Below, piece by piece: positions 44,459-56,200 of a stretch of DNA of 64,000 bases. The stretch is from Trematomus loennbergii (Eukaryota; Chordata; Actinopteri; Perciformes; Nototheniidae), in NCBI GenBank assembly GCA_012861695.1, contig JAAOOA010000161.1:530300-594299 (forward strand). The letters run 5' to 3'. Position 1 is the stretch's first letter. The number at the start of each line of letters is the position of its first letter. The position numbers and the translations under genes were made by a program. Below the pieces are notes generated by a model that saw only the letters and a list, made by a program, of their open reading frames with translations, was not told where the DNA came from and ran no database searches.

Positions 44459-44773
44459 TGTAGGAGCCACATTTGAAGTAGTAGTTTCTGTGTTTATTAC
44501 GGGACATGTTTTTGAGTCACTTTAGGTGGTGGGCGTGTCAAAGGATTTGTGTGGTGACGTTTGAGGTTATATCCGGTTGCTTTTACCTGCACATTTTGTG
44601 ATGGATGGAGGGGGAGTGAACTGGAGAAGGACAATTTTTGTTGACCGCACGCACGCACGCATGCACACATGCACGCATAATATACATATGGATATGGACT
44701 ATTGAACTTTTGCTAAGAAAATAAAAGGTCAAACGCATACTGTTTGGAAAGACTGAGTTTTTGCGCGTCCACA
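44459..44773 (+). repeat. Putative 3' LTR of the BEL/Pao element
   Basis: Begins TGTAGGAGCCACATTTG right after a purine-rich GGGGCCGGAA and may end GCGCGTCCACA. It contains TATA-like ATAATATACATATGG and AATAAAAG near 44720. With no second LTR for comparison, the end is a guess. Confidence 0.5.
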
Positions 44774-45110
44774 GTGTTTTTTCTCTTGTTTAGTCCCTCG
44801 CAGCACTTTGTTTGAAAGTTTACTGCCGCAATAATACTCATTAATGTTGAAATATACTCAAGTAGTGGAATTTAGCTTTTAATTTTTATTTGCACAAATA
44901 AATAAATTAATTAAAGTATTCAAACAGATTGTGATTGGGAAATATAGAAATACAGAAAATATATATAACAACTCTGGCAGCAGCTAGAATCCGAACCATG
45001 TCAAACTCAATTTCATCATTAACATTAAGGGGCTTTCTGTTTAGGGTCTGGGCCCCTATTTGAAAGCTTCAGATGGCCTATCTGGGGGGTTTCACATATC
45101 TATATTATGT
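44774..45110. other. Spacer, nothing recognised
   Basis: AT-rich; no coding or repeat family recognised. Confidence 0.45.
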
Positions 45111-45365
45111 TTTAGGATTGTGCTTGGATTTTTTTACATTTATTTATAATGCAGGAGAAAACCAGTGTACCTGGACAAAACCCAATTTTAGCTTATTTTA
45201 GGATTGTGCTTGGATTTTTTTACATTTATTTATAATGCAGGAGAAAACCAGTGTACCTGGACAAAACCCAATTTTAGCTTATTTTAGGATTGTGCTTGGA
45301 TTTTTTTACATTTATTTATAATGCAGGAAAAAACCAGTGTACCTGGACAAAACCCTTAGCTTATT
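45111..45365. repeat. Three tandem 86-bp units
   Basis: Unit starts TTTAGGATTGTGCTTGGATT at 45111, 45197 and 45283. The units are nearly identical, so the expansion is recent. They lie just downstream of the kinase pair. Confidence 0.92.
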
Positions 45366-45451
45366 TTACAATCTATTAGTGTGACGACCCCTTCCCTAGA
45401 TTTGAATTGTGATCAATGGAAGTCATGGGTTGCTCTTTCTGTGAGCTTTTC

Positions 45452-47250
45452 CTAAAAGATGTAATAGGGAGGACCTTGACAGAAACCATCTGGCCGTGCG
45501 TCTGCATTACTGGCATTAAAATGTCTGAAAAAGGAAACCACTCTCTTTCTCATTCGCTGAAAAACATTTCGCCTCTTTGGTAATCCTGTGCGCGTTTTGT
45601 CGACATCGCCCTGATCAGTAGGTGTGATGGCGGCTGCAGCACTATCGTTGGAATTAGGTGTGGACTTGTTGTGTGTTGTGTCAATATTGGACTTCCCTAG
45701 ATTTGAATTGTGAGCAATGGAAGTCATGGGTTGCTCTTTCTGTGAGCTTTTCCTAAAAGATGTGATAGGAGGACCTTGACAGAAACCATCTGGCCGTGCG
45801 TCTGCATTACTGGCATTAAAATGTCTGAAAAAGAAAACCACTCTCTTTCTCATTCGCTGAAAAACATTTCGCCTCTTTGGTAATCCTGTGCGCGTTTTGT
45901 CGACATCGCCCTGATCAGTAGGTGTGATGGCGGCTGCAGCACCATCGTTGGAATCGTCAATATTGGACTTCCCTAGATTTGAATTGTGAGCAATGGAAGT
46001 CATGGGTTGCTCTTTCTGTGAGCTTTTCCTAAAATATGTGATAGGAGGATCTTGACAGAAACCATCGGGCCGTGCGTCTGCATTACAGGAGATTTCCATG
46101 TCTTTCTCTCCACCACTCGAGTCAGTTTCATAATTATTGACAGGAACATCCGATGCATCAGAATGGTCCAGTCTGCAGATGGTCATCGACCTAACAGCAT
46201 CTGTTACATAAGGACTGCAGTCCAGGTCCTCCTCCAGGTGATCCATTGTTACAAAGCTGTGAGTCAGGTCTTGCTCGGGTGTGATTCGTGAGTTAGCATC
46301 CAGGTCAAATAACCATTTAAGCAGTTGTACAAAGGCCATCCTGTCTTTCAACTCAACTCTGCCCTTTTCCTCTACGTAATCCAAATGCTTCATCCGAACT
46401 TGAATACTGTCTAAAGCATGCTCTGAAATGTCAGACTCGACATCGGTTCCTTCCTTGTACTCCTCTGGCGTTTTAAATCTCCACTCTGGACTATTTTTCC
46501 GTTCCCTAATGAAGTACTTGGAGGAGAACTTTCCAGCATTTAGCAAGTGGTCTCCTGGTTGGCCAATAATGGCAAATTACTTTCATAGTACAGTATGTTG
46601 AGCTGTCAGGGAAGAAGTGAGCAAAAATATACATCTCTGCAATAATACATCCCAGTGACCACATGTCTATGGCCTCAGAAATGGGGAGGCCCAAGTTCAC
46701 CTCTGGAGCTCTGTATGGTAGAAGTTGCTTTTCTGTTCTAATTTCTACTTCAGATGTTGGGATGGCCTCACCAAAGTCGATCAATTTAATCCTAAAGGGC
46801 TGGTGGTTCACAAGCATGATGTTGTCATGTTTAAGGTCTGAATGAATTACGCCAATGCTCTTCAGGGCTTTGAATGCTACAAGTAGCTGCTGTGTGATTG
46901 GATGGATTTCATTACGCGTATATGCTTTCTGTCTGTTAACCACAAAGTCCAAAGGCTCTGATCCAACATCTCAAATGGAGGCAAGAAACGTCTCGGAAAA
47001 AGAAATTGTCAATACATCTTATAAGGTTGTTCTTCTCTGGGTCAAGCTTCCTGATTTTTTCTAGCATTCTCACTTCTTCAACTTGATCTTCACTGTCTTT
47101 GTGAATCTTAATGGCTATAATCTCTGAGGTTTTTAGGTTGACACATTTTGCAACCTTGCCAAATCCTCCTTCTCCAATAAAGTCCAATACTCGATAGTCT
47201 GCAGACTTGCTGGAGATTACGTCTTCTTTCTCTACCTGAAATGTTTCAGA
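45452..47250 (-). pseudogene. HIPK-like kinase, downstream tandem copy, frameshifted
   Basis: Second copy of the kinase, produced by a tandem duplication of about 1.66 kb. The N-lobe (GEGGFGKV, IAIKIH) is in frame with the upstream gene. Frame is lost near 46945 (one base missing, CAAATGGAGG versus CAAATGCGAGG), resumes as 46952-46506 with HSDLKHDNIML and LIDFGEA, and is lost again near 46565, where two bases are missing. The frame 46546-45452 holds the end of the kinase fold and a tail with two and a half copies of a ~90-codon module. It also lacks six bases near 46800 relative to copy 1. It cannot make a complete kinase as assembled. Confidence 0.85.
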
Positions 47251-49029
47251 ATTGTTTGCAACATCAGATGAATCTGAATGGTCCAGGGTCCAGATGTTTG
47301 ACAAGCTACCTACTTCGTTTACAAAAGAGCTGCAGCCCAGGTCCTCGGACTTCCCTAGATTTGAATTGTGAGCAATGGAAGTCATGGGTTGCTCTTTCTG
47401 TGAGCTTTTCCTAAAAGATGTGATAGGAGGACCTTGACAGAAACCATCTGGCCGTGCGTCTGCATTACTGGCATTAAAATGTCTGAAAAAGAAAACCACT
47501 CTCTTTCTCATTCGCTGAAAAACATTTCGCCTCTTTGGTAATCCTGTGCGCGTTTTGTCGACATCGCCCTGATCAGTAGGTGTGATGGCGGCTGCAGCAC
47601 CATCGTTGGAATCGTCAATATTGGACTTCCCTAGATTTGAATTGTGAGCAATGGAAGTCATGGGTTGCTCTTTCTGTGAGCTTTTCCTAAAAGATGTGAT
47701 AGGAGGATCTTGACAGAAACCATCGGGCCGTGCGTCTGCATTACAGGAGATTTCCATGTCTTTCTCTCCACCACTCGAGTCAGTTTCGTAATTATTGACA
47801 GGAACATCCGATGCATCAGAATGGTCCAGTCTGCAGATGGTCATCGACCTAACAGCATCTGTTACATAAGGGCTGCGGCCCAGGTCCTTCTCCAGGTGAC
47901 CCATTGTTACAAAGCTGTGAGTCAGGGCTTGCTCGGGTGTGATCCGTGAGTCAGCATCCAGGTCAAATAACCCTTTAAGCAGTTGTACAAAGGCCATCCT
48001 GTCTTTCAACTCAACTCTGCCCTTTTTCGCTACGTAATGCTCAAATGCTTCATCCAAACTTGAATACTGGTCTAAAGCATGCTCTGAAATGTCAGAATAG
48101 ACACCGGTTCCTTCCTTGTACTCCTCTGGCGTTTTAAATCTCCACTCTGGACTATTTTTCCGTTCCCTAATGAAGTACTTGGAGGAGAACTTTCCAGCAT
48201 TTAGCAAGTGGTCTCCTGGTTGGCCAATAAGATGGCAAATTACTTTCATAGTACAGTATGTTAAGTTGTCAGGGAACAAGAGAGTAAAAATATACATCTC
48301 TGCAATAATACATCCCAGTGACCACATGTCTATGGCCTCAGAAATGGGGAGGCCCAAGTTCACCTCTGGAGCTCTGTATGATAGAGGTTGCTTTTCTGTT
48401 CCAATTTCTACTTCAGATGTTGGGATGGCCTCACCAAAGTCGATCAATTTAATCCTAAAGGGCTGATTCTGGTGGTTCACAAGCATGATGTTGTCATGTT
48501 TAAGGTCTGAATGAATGACGCCAATGCTCTTCAGGGCTTTGAATGCTACAAGTAGCTGCTGTGTGATTGGACGGATTTCATTAAGCGTATATGCTTTCTG
48601 TCTGTTATCCATAAAGTCCCAAAGGCTCTGATCCAACATCTCAAATGCGAGGCAAGAAACGTCTCGGAAAAAGAAAAAGTCAATACATCTTATAAGGTTG
48701 TTCTTCTCTGGGTCAAGCTTCCTGATTTTTTCTAGCATTCTCACTTCTTCAACTCGATCTTCACTGTCTTTGTGAATCTTAATGGCTATAATCTCTGAGG
48801 TTTTTAGGTTGACACATTTTGCAACCTTGCCAAATACTCCTTCTCCAATAAAGTCCAATACTCGATAGTCTGCCGACTTGCTGGAGATTACGTCTTCTTT
48901 CTCTACCTGAAATGTTTTAGACATTTTTGCTATAAAAGGTTCTTCAATGCTCTCTAAATTGAGTCGATTTAAAGTGGATTCCTTTGTCCTACACTGAATG
49001 TCCCCAAATGTGATTCTCCCTGTAGGCAT
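46936..49029 (-). CDS. HIPK-like serine/threonine kinase, running on into the next copy's N-lobe
   Basis: 697 codons without introns. Kinase domain about residues 55-385: glycine loop IGEGVFGKV (62-69), lysine in IAIKIH (K84), catalytic loop HSDLKHDN (D175, N180), LIDFGEA with DFG at 197-199, APE at 220-222. HSD in place of HRD, and DFG followed by E, fit the HIPK/DYRK group of CMGC kinases; HIPKs usually have HAD. Catalytic residues are present, so activity is plausible. The tail holds the repeated SFRKSSQKEQPMTSIAHNSN module and a basic-hydrophobic helix (KRRNVFQRMRKRVVFFFRHF). The frame continues into a second N-lobe and ends at a frameshift at 46936. Start: first Met at 49029; Met36 is an alternative. 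Fish genomes carry many such genes, with functions mostly unknown. Confidence 0.87.
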   Translation of the reverse strand: MPTGRITFGDIQCRTKESTLNRLNLESIEEPFIAKMSKTFQVEKEDVISSKSADYRVLDFIGEGVFGKVAKCVNLKTSEIIAIKIHKDSEDRVEEVRMLEKIRKLDPEKNNLIRCIDFFFFRDVSCLAFEMLDQSLWDFMDNRQKAYTLNEIRPITQQLLVAFKALKSIGVIHSDLKHDNIMLVNHQNQPFRIKLIDFGEAIPTSEVEIGTEKQPLSYRAPEVNLGLPISEAIDMWSLGCIIAEMYIFTLLFPDNLTYCTMKVICHLIGQPGDHLLNAGKFSSKYFIRERKNSPEWRFKTPEEYKEGTGVYSDISEHALDQYSSLDEAFEHYVAKKGRVELKDRMAFVQLLKGLFDLDADSRITPEQALTHSFVTMGHLEKDLGRSPYVTDAVRSMTICRLDHSDASDVPVNNYETDSSGGEKDMEISCNADARPDGFCQDPPITSFRKSSQKEQPMTSIAHNSNLGKSNIDDSNDGAAAAITPTDQGDVDKTRTGLPKRRNVFQRMRKRVVFFFRHFNASNADARPDGFCQGPPITSFRKSSQKEQPMTSIAHNSNLGKSEDLGCSSFVNEVGSLSNIWTLDHSDSSDVANNSETFQVEKEDVISSKSADYRVLDFIGEGGFGKVAKCVNLKTSEIIAIKIHKDSEDQVEEVRMLEKIRKLDPEKNNLIRCIDNFFFRDVSCLHLRCWIRAFGLCG

Positions 49030-49276
49030 TTGGAATGTGACATCATTGTGAGTTCAAGGCAATACAAGCATCAAAGTAAACAGCATTCTAAGCATGACAT
49101 CATCATGACTCCAAAGGATCAAGCCAATAGGATTCGAAATATATTCAAATGACATTAATATGATGACATCATCTATGGAATGCCATTTAAGCCAAAATTA
49201 AATAAATAAATAAATACATAAATAATTCAATAAATACATATATATATAAATATGCCTATGAAATAAATTCTGAAAT

Positions 49277-51151
49277 AAATAAATGAGGCAATAAATATGT
49301 ATACATGTACATTTAAATACACATTCATTTATTTCATGGGACTTTTATTTCATAATGAGACATTTATTTATTTCAAGAGACTTGTATTTCATAATGACAC
49401 ATTCATTTATTTCAGGGGACTTGTATTTCATAATGACACATTCATTTATTTCAAGAGACTTGTATTTCATAATGACACATTTATTTATTTCAAGAGACTT
49501 GTATTTCATAATGACACATTTATTTATTTCAGGGGACTTGTATTTCATAATGACACATTTCCATTTCTTATATGCAAATGACGGGGCGTGGTTAGCTCAC
49601 AGATCCAGACCAAAGCAACAGCACCGCAACACTGACTCAATAGCTCTTGTTTCACACTCAGCCTGATTTAGCTCTGGTTCTTCCTGTTTCAGCCACAGCG
49701 GAGCCGGCTCTAAACACCGAACACCGGTTCTTAGCTGACCCCACTTGGCTGCCCGGCAAGAACCAAGAACCACGCTCACGTCGGAAGGGGGCGAGATTAA
49801 CCTGAGCCATAATAACAGTTTATGGCGAGTACGGAAAATGAAAGTTGTAACAAGCAGTAGCGCTGAGCAAAGTGACTAGAACGCAACCACACACTTATAA
49901 ACAAACACACTTTATAAAGTCAGGCAACACTAACCAGGCTTCGTGTGATTCTGTTTATTTGTATCTTACTTTGACCATCCGTTCGCTGTCATTGATCATT
50001 GTGGAGAGCAGGCAGAAGTTTTGTTTTGTATTATAGCAGCTATCAGATGGAATCAATACATGGGCTGCACAGGTTGTCATGTCCGACTATCACAAGTAGA
50101 ATCATAATGAAAAGGTCAAATGTGCCTGTAGAAAACGGCTTATGCCACAATAGGATAGCAACAAGTAGTCAAGATAATCAGTTCAGCTTCGGTTGCTGTT
50201 GCATAACTGCGGTCAACTCAGCCGTCTCTCGCGTTCGCTTGGTCAAATCAGCAGCTATTCATTTTTGAGTGCGCAATTAATAGCGCCTTTACGGTAATCG
50301 CTGTACAAGAGTAAAATAATGCATGTTTTTTTCTGCTTTATTTGCAATACAAGTCATTTGTACCTTAAGTTCTTAATAAAACTGACACCGTTTGACTCAG
50401 TCCTAGTTTGACTGCTACAATAAAATGAAGTAGGCTACTTTTACTGTGTACTTTTTGGGTAATACTCTCTCAAAGTCCCCTCCTGAGAACAAAATCATGC
50501 CACTTCTGCTATATTTGATGAGATAAAATATTTTTTAGCCATAAGTTCTTAATAAAATTGGTACTGTTGGACTCAGTACTTGTTAGACTACTACCACAAA
50601 TACAATGAAGTAGGCCTACTTTTATTGTGTACTTTTTGAGTAATACTCTGTCAATTTACAACTTTCATTTTCCGTACTCGCCATAAACTGTTATTATGGC
50701 TCAGGTTAATCTCGCCCCCTTCCGACGTGAGCGTGGTTCTTGGTTCTTGCCGGGCAGCCAAGTGGGGTCAGCTAAGAACCGGTGTTCGGTGTTTAGAGCC
50801 GGCTCCGCTGTGGCTGAAACAGGAAGAACCAGAGCTAAATCAGGCTGAGTGTGAAACAAGAGCTATTGAGTCAGTGTTGCGGTGCTGTTGCTTTGGTCTG
50901 GATCTGTGAGCTAACCACGCCCCGTCATTTGCATATAAGAAATGGAAATGTGTCATTATGAAATACAAGTCCCCTGAAATAAATAAATGTGTCATTATGA
51001 AATACAAGTCCCCTGAAATAAATAAATGTGTCATTATGAAATACAAGTCTCTTGAAATAAATAAATGTGTCATTATGAAATAAAAGTCTCTTGAAATAAA
51101 TAAATGTGTATTTAAATGTACATGTATACATATTTATTGCCTCATTTATTT
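49277..51151. mobile_element. Palindromic element with minisatellite arms, 1.9 kb
   Basis: Arms 49277-49860 and about 50660-51151 are inverted copies. From the outside in, each has AAATAAATGAGGCAATAAAT, a 39-bp tandem repeat (TTTCATAATGACACATT core; about six units left, four right), and a unique GC-richer part (GCAAATGACGGGGCGTGGTT onward). The centre has two diverged ~190-bp direct repeats (50345-50465 and 50545-50650). No transposase is seen. The matching 60-codon frames in both arms are a consequence of the inverted repeat. Confidence 0.82.
49322..49560. repeat. 39-bp tandem repeat, left arm
   Basis: About six units; the inverted counterpart with about four units is at 50940-51100. The length is 13 codons, so both strands look open. 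Confidence 0.93.
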
Positions 51152-53159
51152 GCCGCAATTAGTGTGGTATCGCCGCTGCGAGGCTCCACTAGCAGCCCCC
51201 CCCCCATCGACGCTCGCGAAACAGAGGGCCTCATCATATAACTTTGCGTGGGGCCTCCAGTTGGCCAGGGACGGCCCTGGCAGTGTGTGCCCCCCCCCCC
51301 CCCCCATTCGATTTGTTCTAGAGCCGACCCTGTTACTCAATAAGGTTTGAAGGTTTTGAAACAGAAAGTTAGTTGAGAAAGGAAGTAACTGTATACGCTG
51401 AGTGTACAGCACAGTTCTCATTTTTCACCCCTGATATCATTGGACACTTCCTCTTTCATCACTTACTCAAGATTTTTTTACTACAATTCATTCCAGTCTT
51501 GCACCAGGTCAGAACGACACGCCATGTTTGGGGGAAGATGTGTGTGACATCACACAGTGAGGTTTGGAAAAAGGCCGGGGGGGAAATACACAGATTTCAA
51601 ACAGGATGTGGTTAATTTGCCGTAAAGTGTTTATCTCACGGAAAACAAATGAATGTTTAGAGTCAATCACAGAATAAACTTTAAAGGAATCTGAAGCAAA
51701 GTGTCAGTAAGTATATGTCATTCAAATGTTGCTTCTGGTTTTAATTTCTGTAGCAAATCTCTGTGATTAACTGCTATCTCAAAAGGATGTTTACTTGAGT
51801 AAGCAGAAGCATATCAAAGGTGACCTGCAGCACTTCTATTTGAATCTTACTGCAAATTCCTTTAAAAGGCTGCAGCCTGCTGGGTGATTTGTGAAGTGCA
51901 CATTTTACACTCATTTTAACAATCTTCCTATTCACGTTCAGGGAAATATTTGTCATTATTTGATCTGTTAACTAATTAAATCTCACATACAAACCTTTGG
52001 GATTATTTGGGAACTTCGTCAAGCATTATATGTTAAGTCTCAATGCACACTAAATAATGTATATGATAGAATATTGATTGAAAAGCTCTTTCTAATGAAA
52101 ATATTAGATACAAATAGATACTGGTTTAGTGCAAATATCTAGATTTCAAAATACGAGAGAGATAACGTAATTTTTATCATCTTCAGATAGTAATTCTGCA
52201 GAAAATCCACAAGAGGTCAGTATGTTCACCGATTCGGATCGTAACTGCATTGCATCTCTATGAGAAGACCTTACTTTATTTTCTGAGATTAGTGTATTTG
52301 TATGCATGGTCTTTGATCCCAAATAAATACATACATTCATTTGAAACGTTAATCTCTTGTATTAAACTTCCTATGACATCCTGACCGTCTGTCCACCTTT
52401 GACCTTGTGTCCTCACTGTAGTTTGTTGGAACGTAATTAGAGTTCAGGGTAGGGAATGCTTTTTGTCAATGAGAGGCCTTTACAGTAATTGTGATGTGTG
52501 TGCAGGCTTACATTCTCTGAGACCAAACACACTGTAGGCTCCATCAGTGCAATAAACTTCAGCCTGACTCACCTCTGCACTAAAGCTTTCACAATGGAGG
52601 AGGTGGAGTGATCTTTGTGGAAAGTATTTTGAGCAGCTGACTGTTAAAGTTAATTCATTCAAGGATGTTCAGTCTCTCTCCACTCTTAAGTAAGCTAAGT
52701 AAACCAGAGAAACAGTGTCATTAACTACTGATATTAATAATGAAATGTAGCTGCTAGCCATGACATACTTGTATCTCCCCCCAACAAAGAGGCAGCTTTT
52801 TGCCTAATTTCTTTATAGATATTTATGAATATATCTGGCACATACATACATTGTTTTTACTGTTTCTTGCTCCTGTGTGTGTCAAGATATAACTGTGTGA
52901 AACAGTGTTTTTCTTCTGTGGTTGGTGGCCATTTTGTGTCAGAGTCTTCCCTCCACTGAGTTTGCCATTGAGGTCCTGATGCTCCCCGTCAGCCATGGTT
53001 TAGCTCAGGATCATCAGCGTCCTGTCAGTGGCTGGAAATCAAACATCCCAGCCACCCATGTGTCTGCCAGCACTCTGCACAGTTCATCTGCCCACCCGTG
53101 CAGAGGTGCATTGAATTATAGCCCGAGGACCAGGAGAGTGGGAACTCCCATGCTAATAC
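51152..53159. other. 2 kb without a recognised gene
   Basis: Starts with a GC-rich stretch containing C runs (51197-51208 and 51289-51305) and a CCAGGGACGGCCCTGG palindrome, which may be a transposon end. The rest is AT-rich, with no exon, RNA gene or repeat I can name. The short frames at 52922-53185 and 53025-53309 have no recognisable domain. Confidence 0.4.
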
Positions 53160-56100
53160 CAACCCGGTATCACGGCAAGACGTGAACATGTGACGATCTA
53201 CCATGCTGGGAGACGTGAATATGTCACGGTTTCGTCCCTTCAAATGACAGTTACACGGTATTGTTAACATGGCCCAACCAGTGGAGAAATACCCGGAAGT
53301 GCCTAGCAAATGGGCCGCGCCTATTGGTCGGTTTTTATTGTCAAAATTAGATGTTTTTAATTTATTTTGTAATCGTCACACTCGATTTCGCCAATGTTCT
53401 TGTTGCCCTAGCTGGTCGACACCTCTTTTAGCAGAAACAAAGGCTACATTAATGTATTAAATCGATGTTAATCCATGTGTGTGGAGGTGAGGATGTGGAA
53501 TTAACGGACGTGACGTTGTGTGATTGCGTTGCCAGGCAACGCAATTTACAAACTCTTCAACTACAACCCGAATTATATTTTAAAACATTTTAAAATGCCT
53601 CACGAAGGCCTCACGAAATACTTTAATGTAAATTAAAATGTAAATGTGAAGGAATGTGTGTAATGTGGTGAATGACATTATTCACCCACGGATCTATGGG
53701 TTGGGGGTATTGTTGCGCACGGACATTTTAGTTAACCGGACTCCTGTTCATGTGAAATCCGAAAACATTTAAAAAAAAAAAATACTTTATTCCGAGTTTG
53801 CTTGCTTTTCTCTTTGGAGGTCATCACATAACGGCATTGTAATACACGGTTTGGCTGCATTAAATATGACATATCTGCCGTAGTTCTGTATTTATAGAGC
53901 CCTGATGAGAAGACTTCTGGACAAACAGGAAGCACTGCCGCCAAAACTGAAAACGTGACGTGGATCATAAATATATCAGCAATTAAACATCTTACATTTC
54001 TTTTCACACAATACGTCTCCTTGCAGTATCAATACTAATTCGGTTGACTTTTATATTTGATCCAATTGGTAGATAGGTTATATTTACACCATAACGGTGG
54101 ACAGCTGATATAAAAGGACTTGTCGTTTTTAAAGATATTACTGATTTTCTTTGAATATAAGAATGTAAATACTGAGTTGAGAGAATAGTCAGGGGATTTG
54201 GGTGATGGGAGACACATCTATGGATTCAGAATTGCAATAGCTTACTGTTAAATGACGGATATACCTTTCTGTCTGTGATGTTTTACAAATCAGATATTAG
54301 AAGTAAAACATGTGAAATAATATAGCAATATCCTGTACAATTATGTGAAAACATGAATAAAACTACACATCTTCAGATGTTATACATACACAAGTGTCCT
54401 ACACTCGTAATACAAAGTTATTATGGCTGTGTGTACCTTGTGTGCAACACCTAGTGGTTAAAGCACGTTATTGAATTAGTTGTGTATATGTCAATGAACC
54501 TTAGAAAATCTTGAAATCTTGAAAGGGATATGCAAAATAGCCATTATATACAGTCTTTAATTAACTATTAGTAGAGAATAACGAGTAATGAATATACTTT
54601 ATAAGGATCTGCAGATAAATGTTTAGTCTTCTCAAGCAGCAACTATCAAATATCTCTCCTTATTGTTGGCACTTGACAATCACCTTTCCCTGAATTTTAC
54701 TCAGGTGTAACTAAAGCCTGATTTAAGGGTTGTTTATATTTCACATCATTAATCAGAATCTGCAAAGTAACTAAAATAAATGTAATGGAGTAAAAATACC
54801 AGGTTAACCTCTGAATTGTAGTGGAGTAGAATTGCTGTTTTGTTTAGTAATGGATATTGAATATGGAATAAAGGTTTTGACAAGACCTGGTGTAACAATA
54901 ATCAAAAAGGACGAGCTCCAGATGTCAATGATCTAAACAAAACAGCACACCTGAAATGTATATTTAAATACTTTATTAAGGGCAGTGAATTAGTTTTTTC
55001 TGTATGTTTTTCAAATCAGTGTTATCCAGTAAGTGTCATAGACAGTGTTACATTGCTATTATTATCCTTAAAATATATGTAAAACAAAACCACTTATGAT
55101 TTTTTTTATTTGAGTGGTTTACTAATGACAGTTAATTCTGTTTTTGCTATTGATGGTTTCATTTTTGTGTAAAATAATAAAATGCAATAACGTGCTTTAA
55201 CCAGTAGGTGTCCCTTTCTATCAGCTGTGCACCGTTATGGTGTAAATATAACCTATCTACCAATTGGATCAAATATAAAAGTCAACCGAATTAGTATTGA
55301 TACTGCAAGGAGACGTATTGCGTGAAAAGAAATGTAAGATGTTGTTTAGTTGCTGATATATTTATGATCCACGTCACGTTTTCAGTTTTGGCGGCAGTGC
55401 TTCCTGTTTGTCCAGAAGTCTTCTCATCAGGGCTCTATAAATACAGAACTACGGCAGATATGTCATATTTAATGCAGCCGAACCGTGTATTACAATGCCG
55501 TTATGTGATGACCTCCAAAGAGAAAAGCAAGCAAACCCGGAATAAAGTATATTATTTTTTTTAAATGTTTTCGGATTTCACATGAACAGGAGTCCGGTTA
55601 AATAAAATGTCCGTGCGGAACAATACCCCCAATCCATAGATCCGTGGGTGAATAATGTCATTCACCACATTACACACATTCCTTCACATTTACATTTTAA
55701 TTTACATTAAAGTATTTCGTGAGGCCTTCGTGAGGCATTTTAAAATGTTTTAAAATATAATTCGAGTTGTAGTTGAAGAGTTTGTAAATTGCGTTGCCTG
55801 GCAACGCAATCACACAACGTCACGTCCGTTAATTCCACATCCTCACCTCCACACACATGGATTAACATCGATTTAATACATTAATGTAGCCTTTGTTTCT
55901 GCTAAAAGAGGTGTCGACCAGCTAGGGCAACAAGAACATTGGCGAAATTGAGTGTGACGATTACAAAATAAATTAAAAACATCTAATTTTGACAATAAAA
56001 ACCGACCAATAGGCGCGGCCCATTTGCTAGGCACTTCCGGGTATTTCTCCACTGGTTGGGCCATGTTAACAATACCGTGTAACTGTCACGTTTGAAGGGA

Positions 56101-56175
56101 CGAAACCGTGACATATTCACGTCTCCCAGCATGGTAGATCGTCACATGTTCACGTCTTGCCGTGATACCGGGTTG
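53160..56175. mobile_element. Palindromic 3-kb element, copy 2, inverted relative to copy 1
   Basis: Near-identical to the reverse complement of 36059-39069, including the asymmetric centre and the small differences between its two arms (for example arm variants near 53732-54007 and 55322-55564). Ends CAACCCGG / CCGGGTTG. Flanks (CTAATAC left, CATAGTA right) give no clear target duplication. Confidence 0.87.
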
Positions 56176-56200
56176 CATAGTATATAGCAGGGCTATTTAA

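Noticed and set aside
49597..49779. 60-codon frame repeated at 50727-50909 as a possible duplicated gene
   Set aside because: The two are mirror images within an inverted repeat, and no domain is present.
52922..53185. Possible host exon before the second palindromic element
   Set aside because: No splice sites in phase, no domain, and frames on both strands of similar length.
36059..56175. Inversion between the two palindromic copies having already swapped their flanks
   Set aside because: Exchanging the flanks in thought did not reveal matching target duplications, so there is no support for it.
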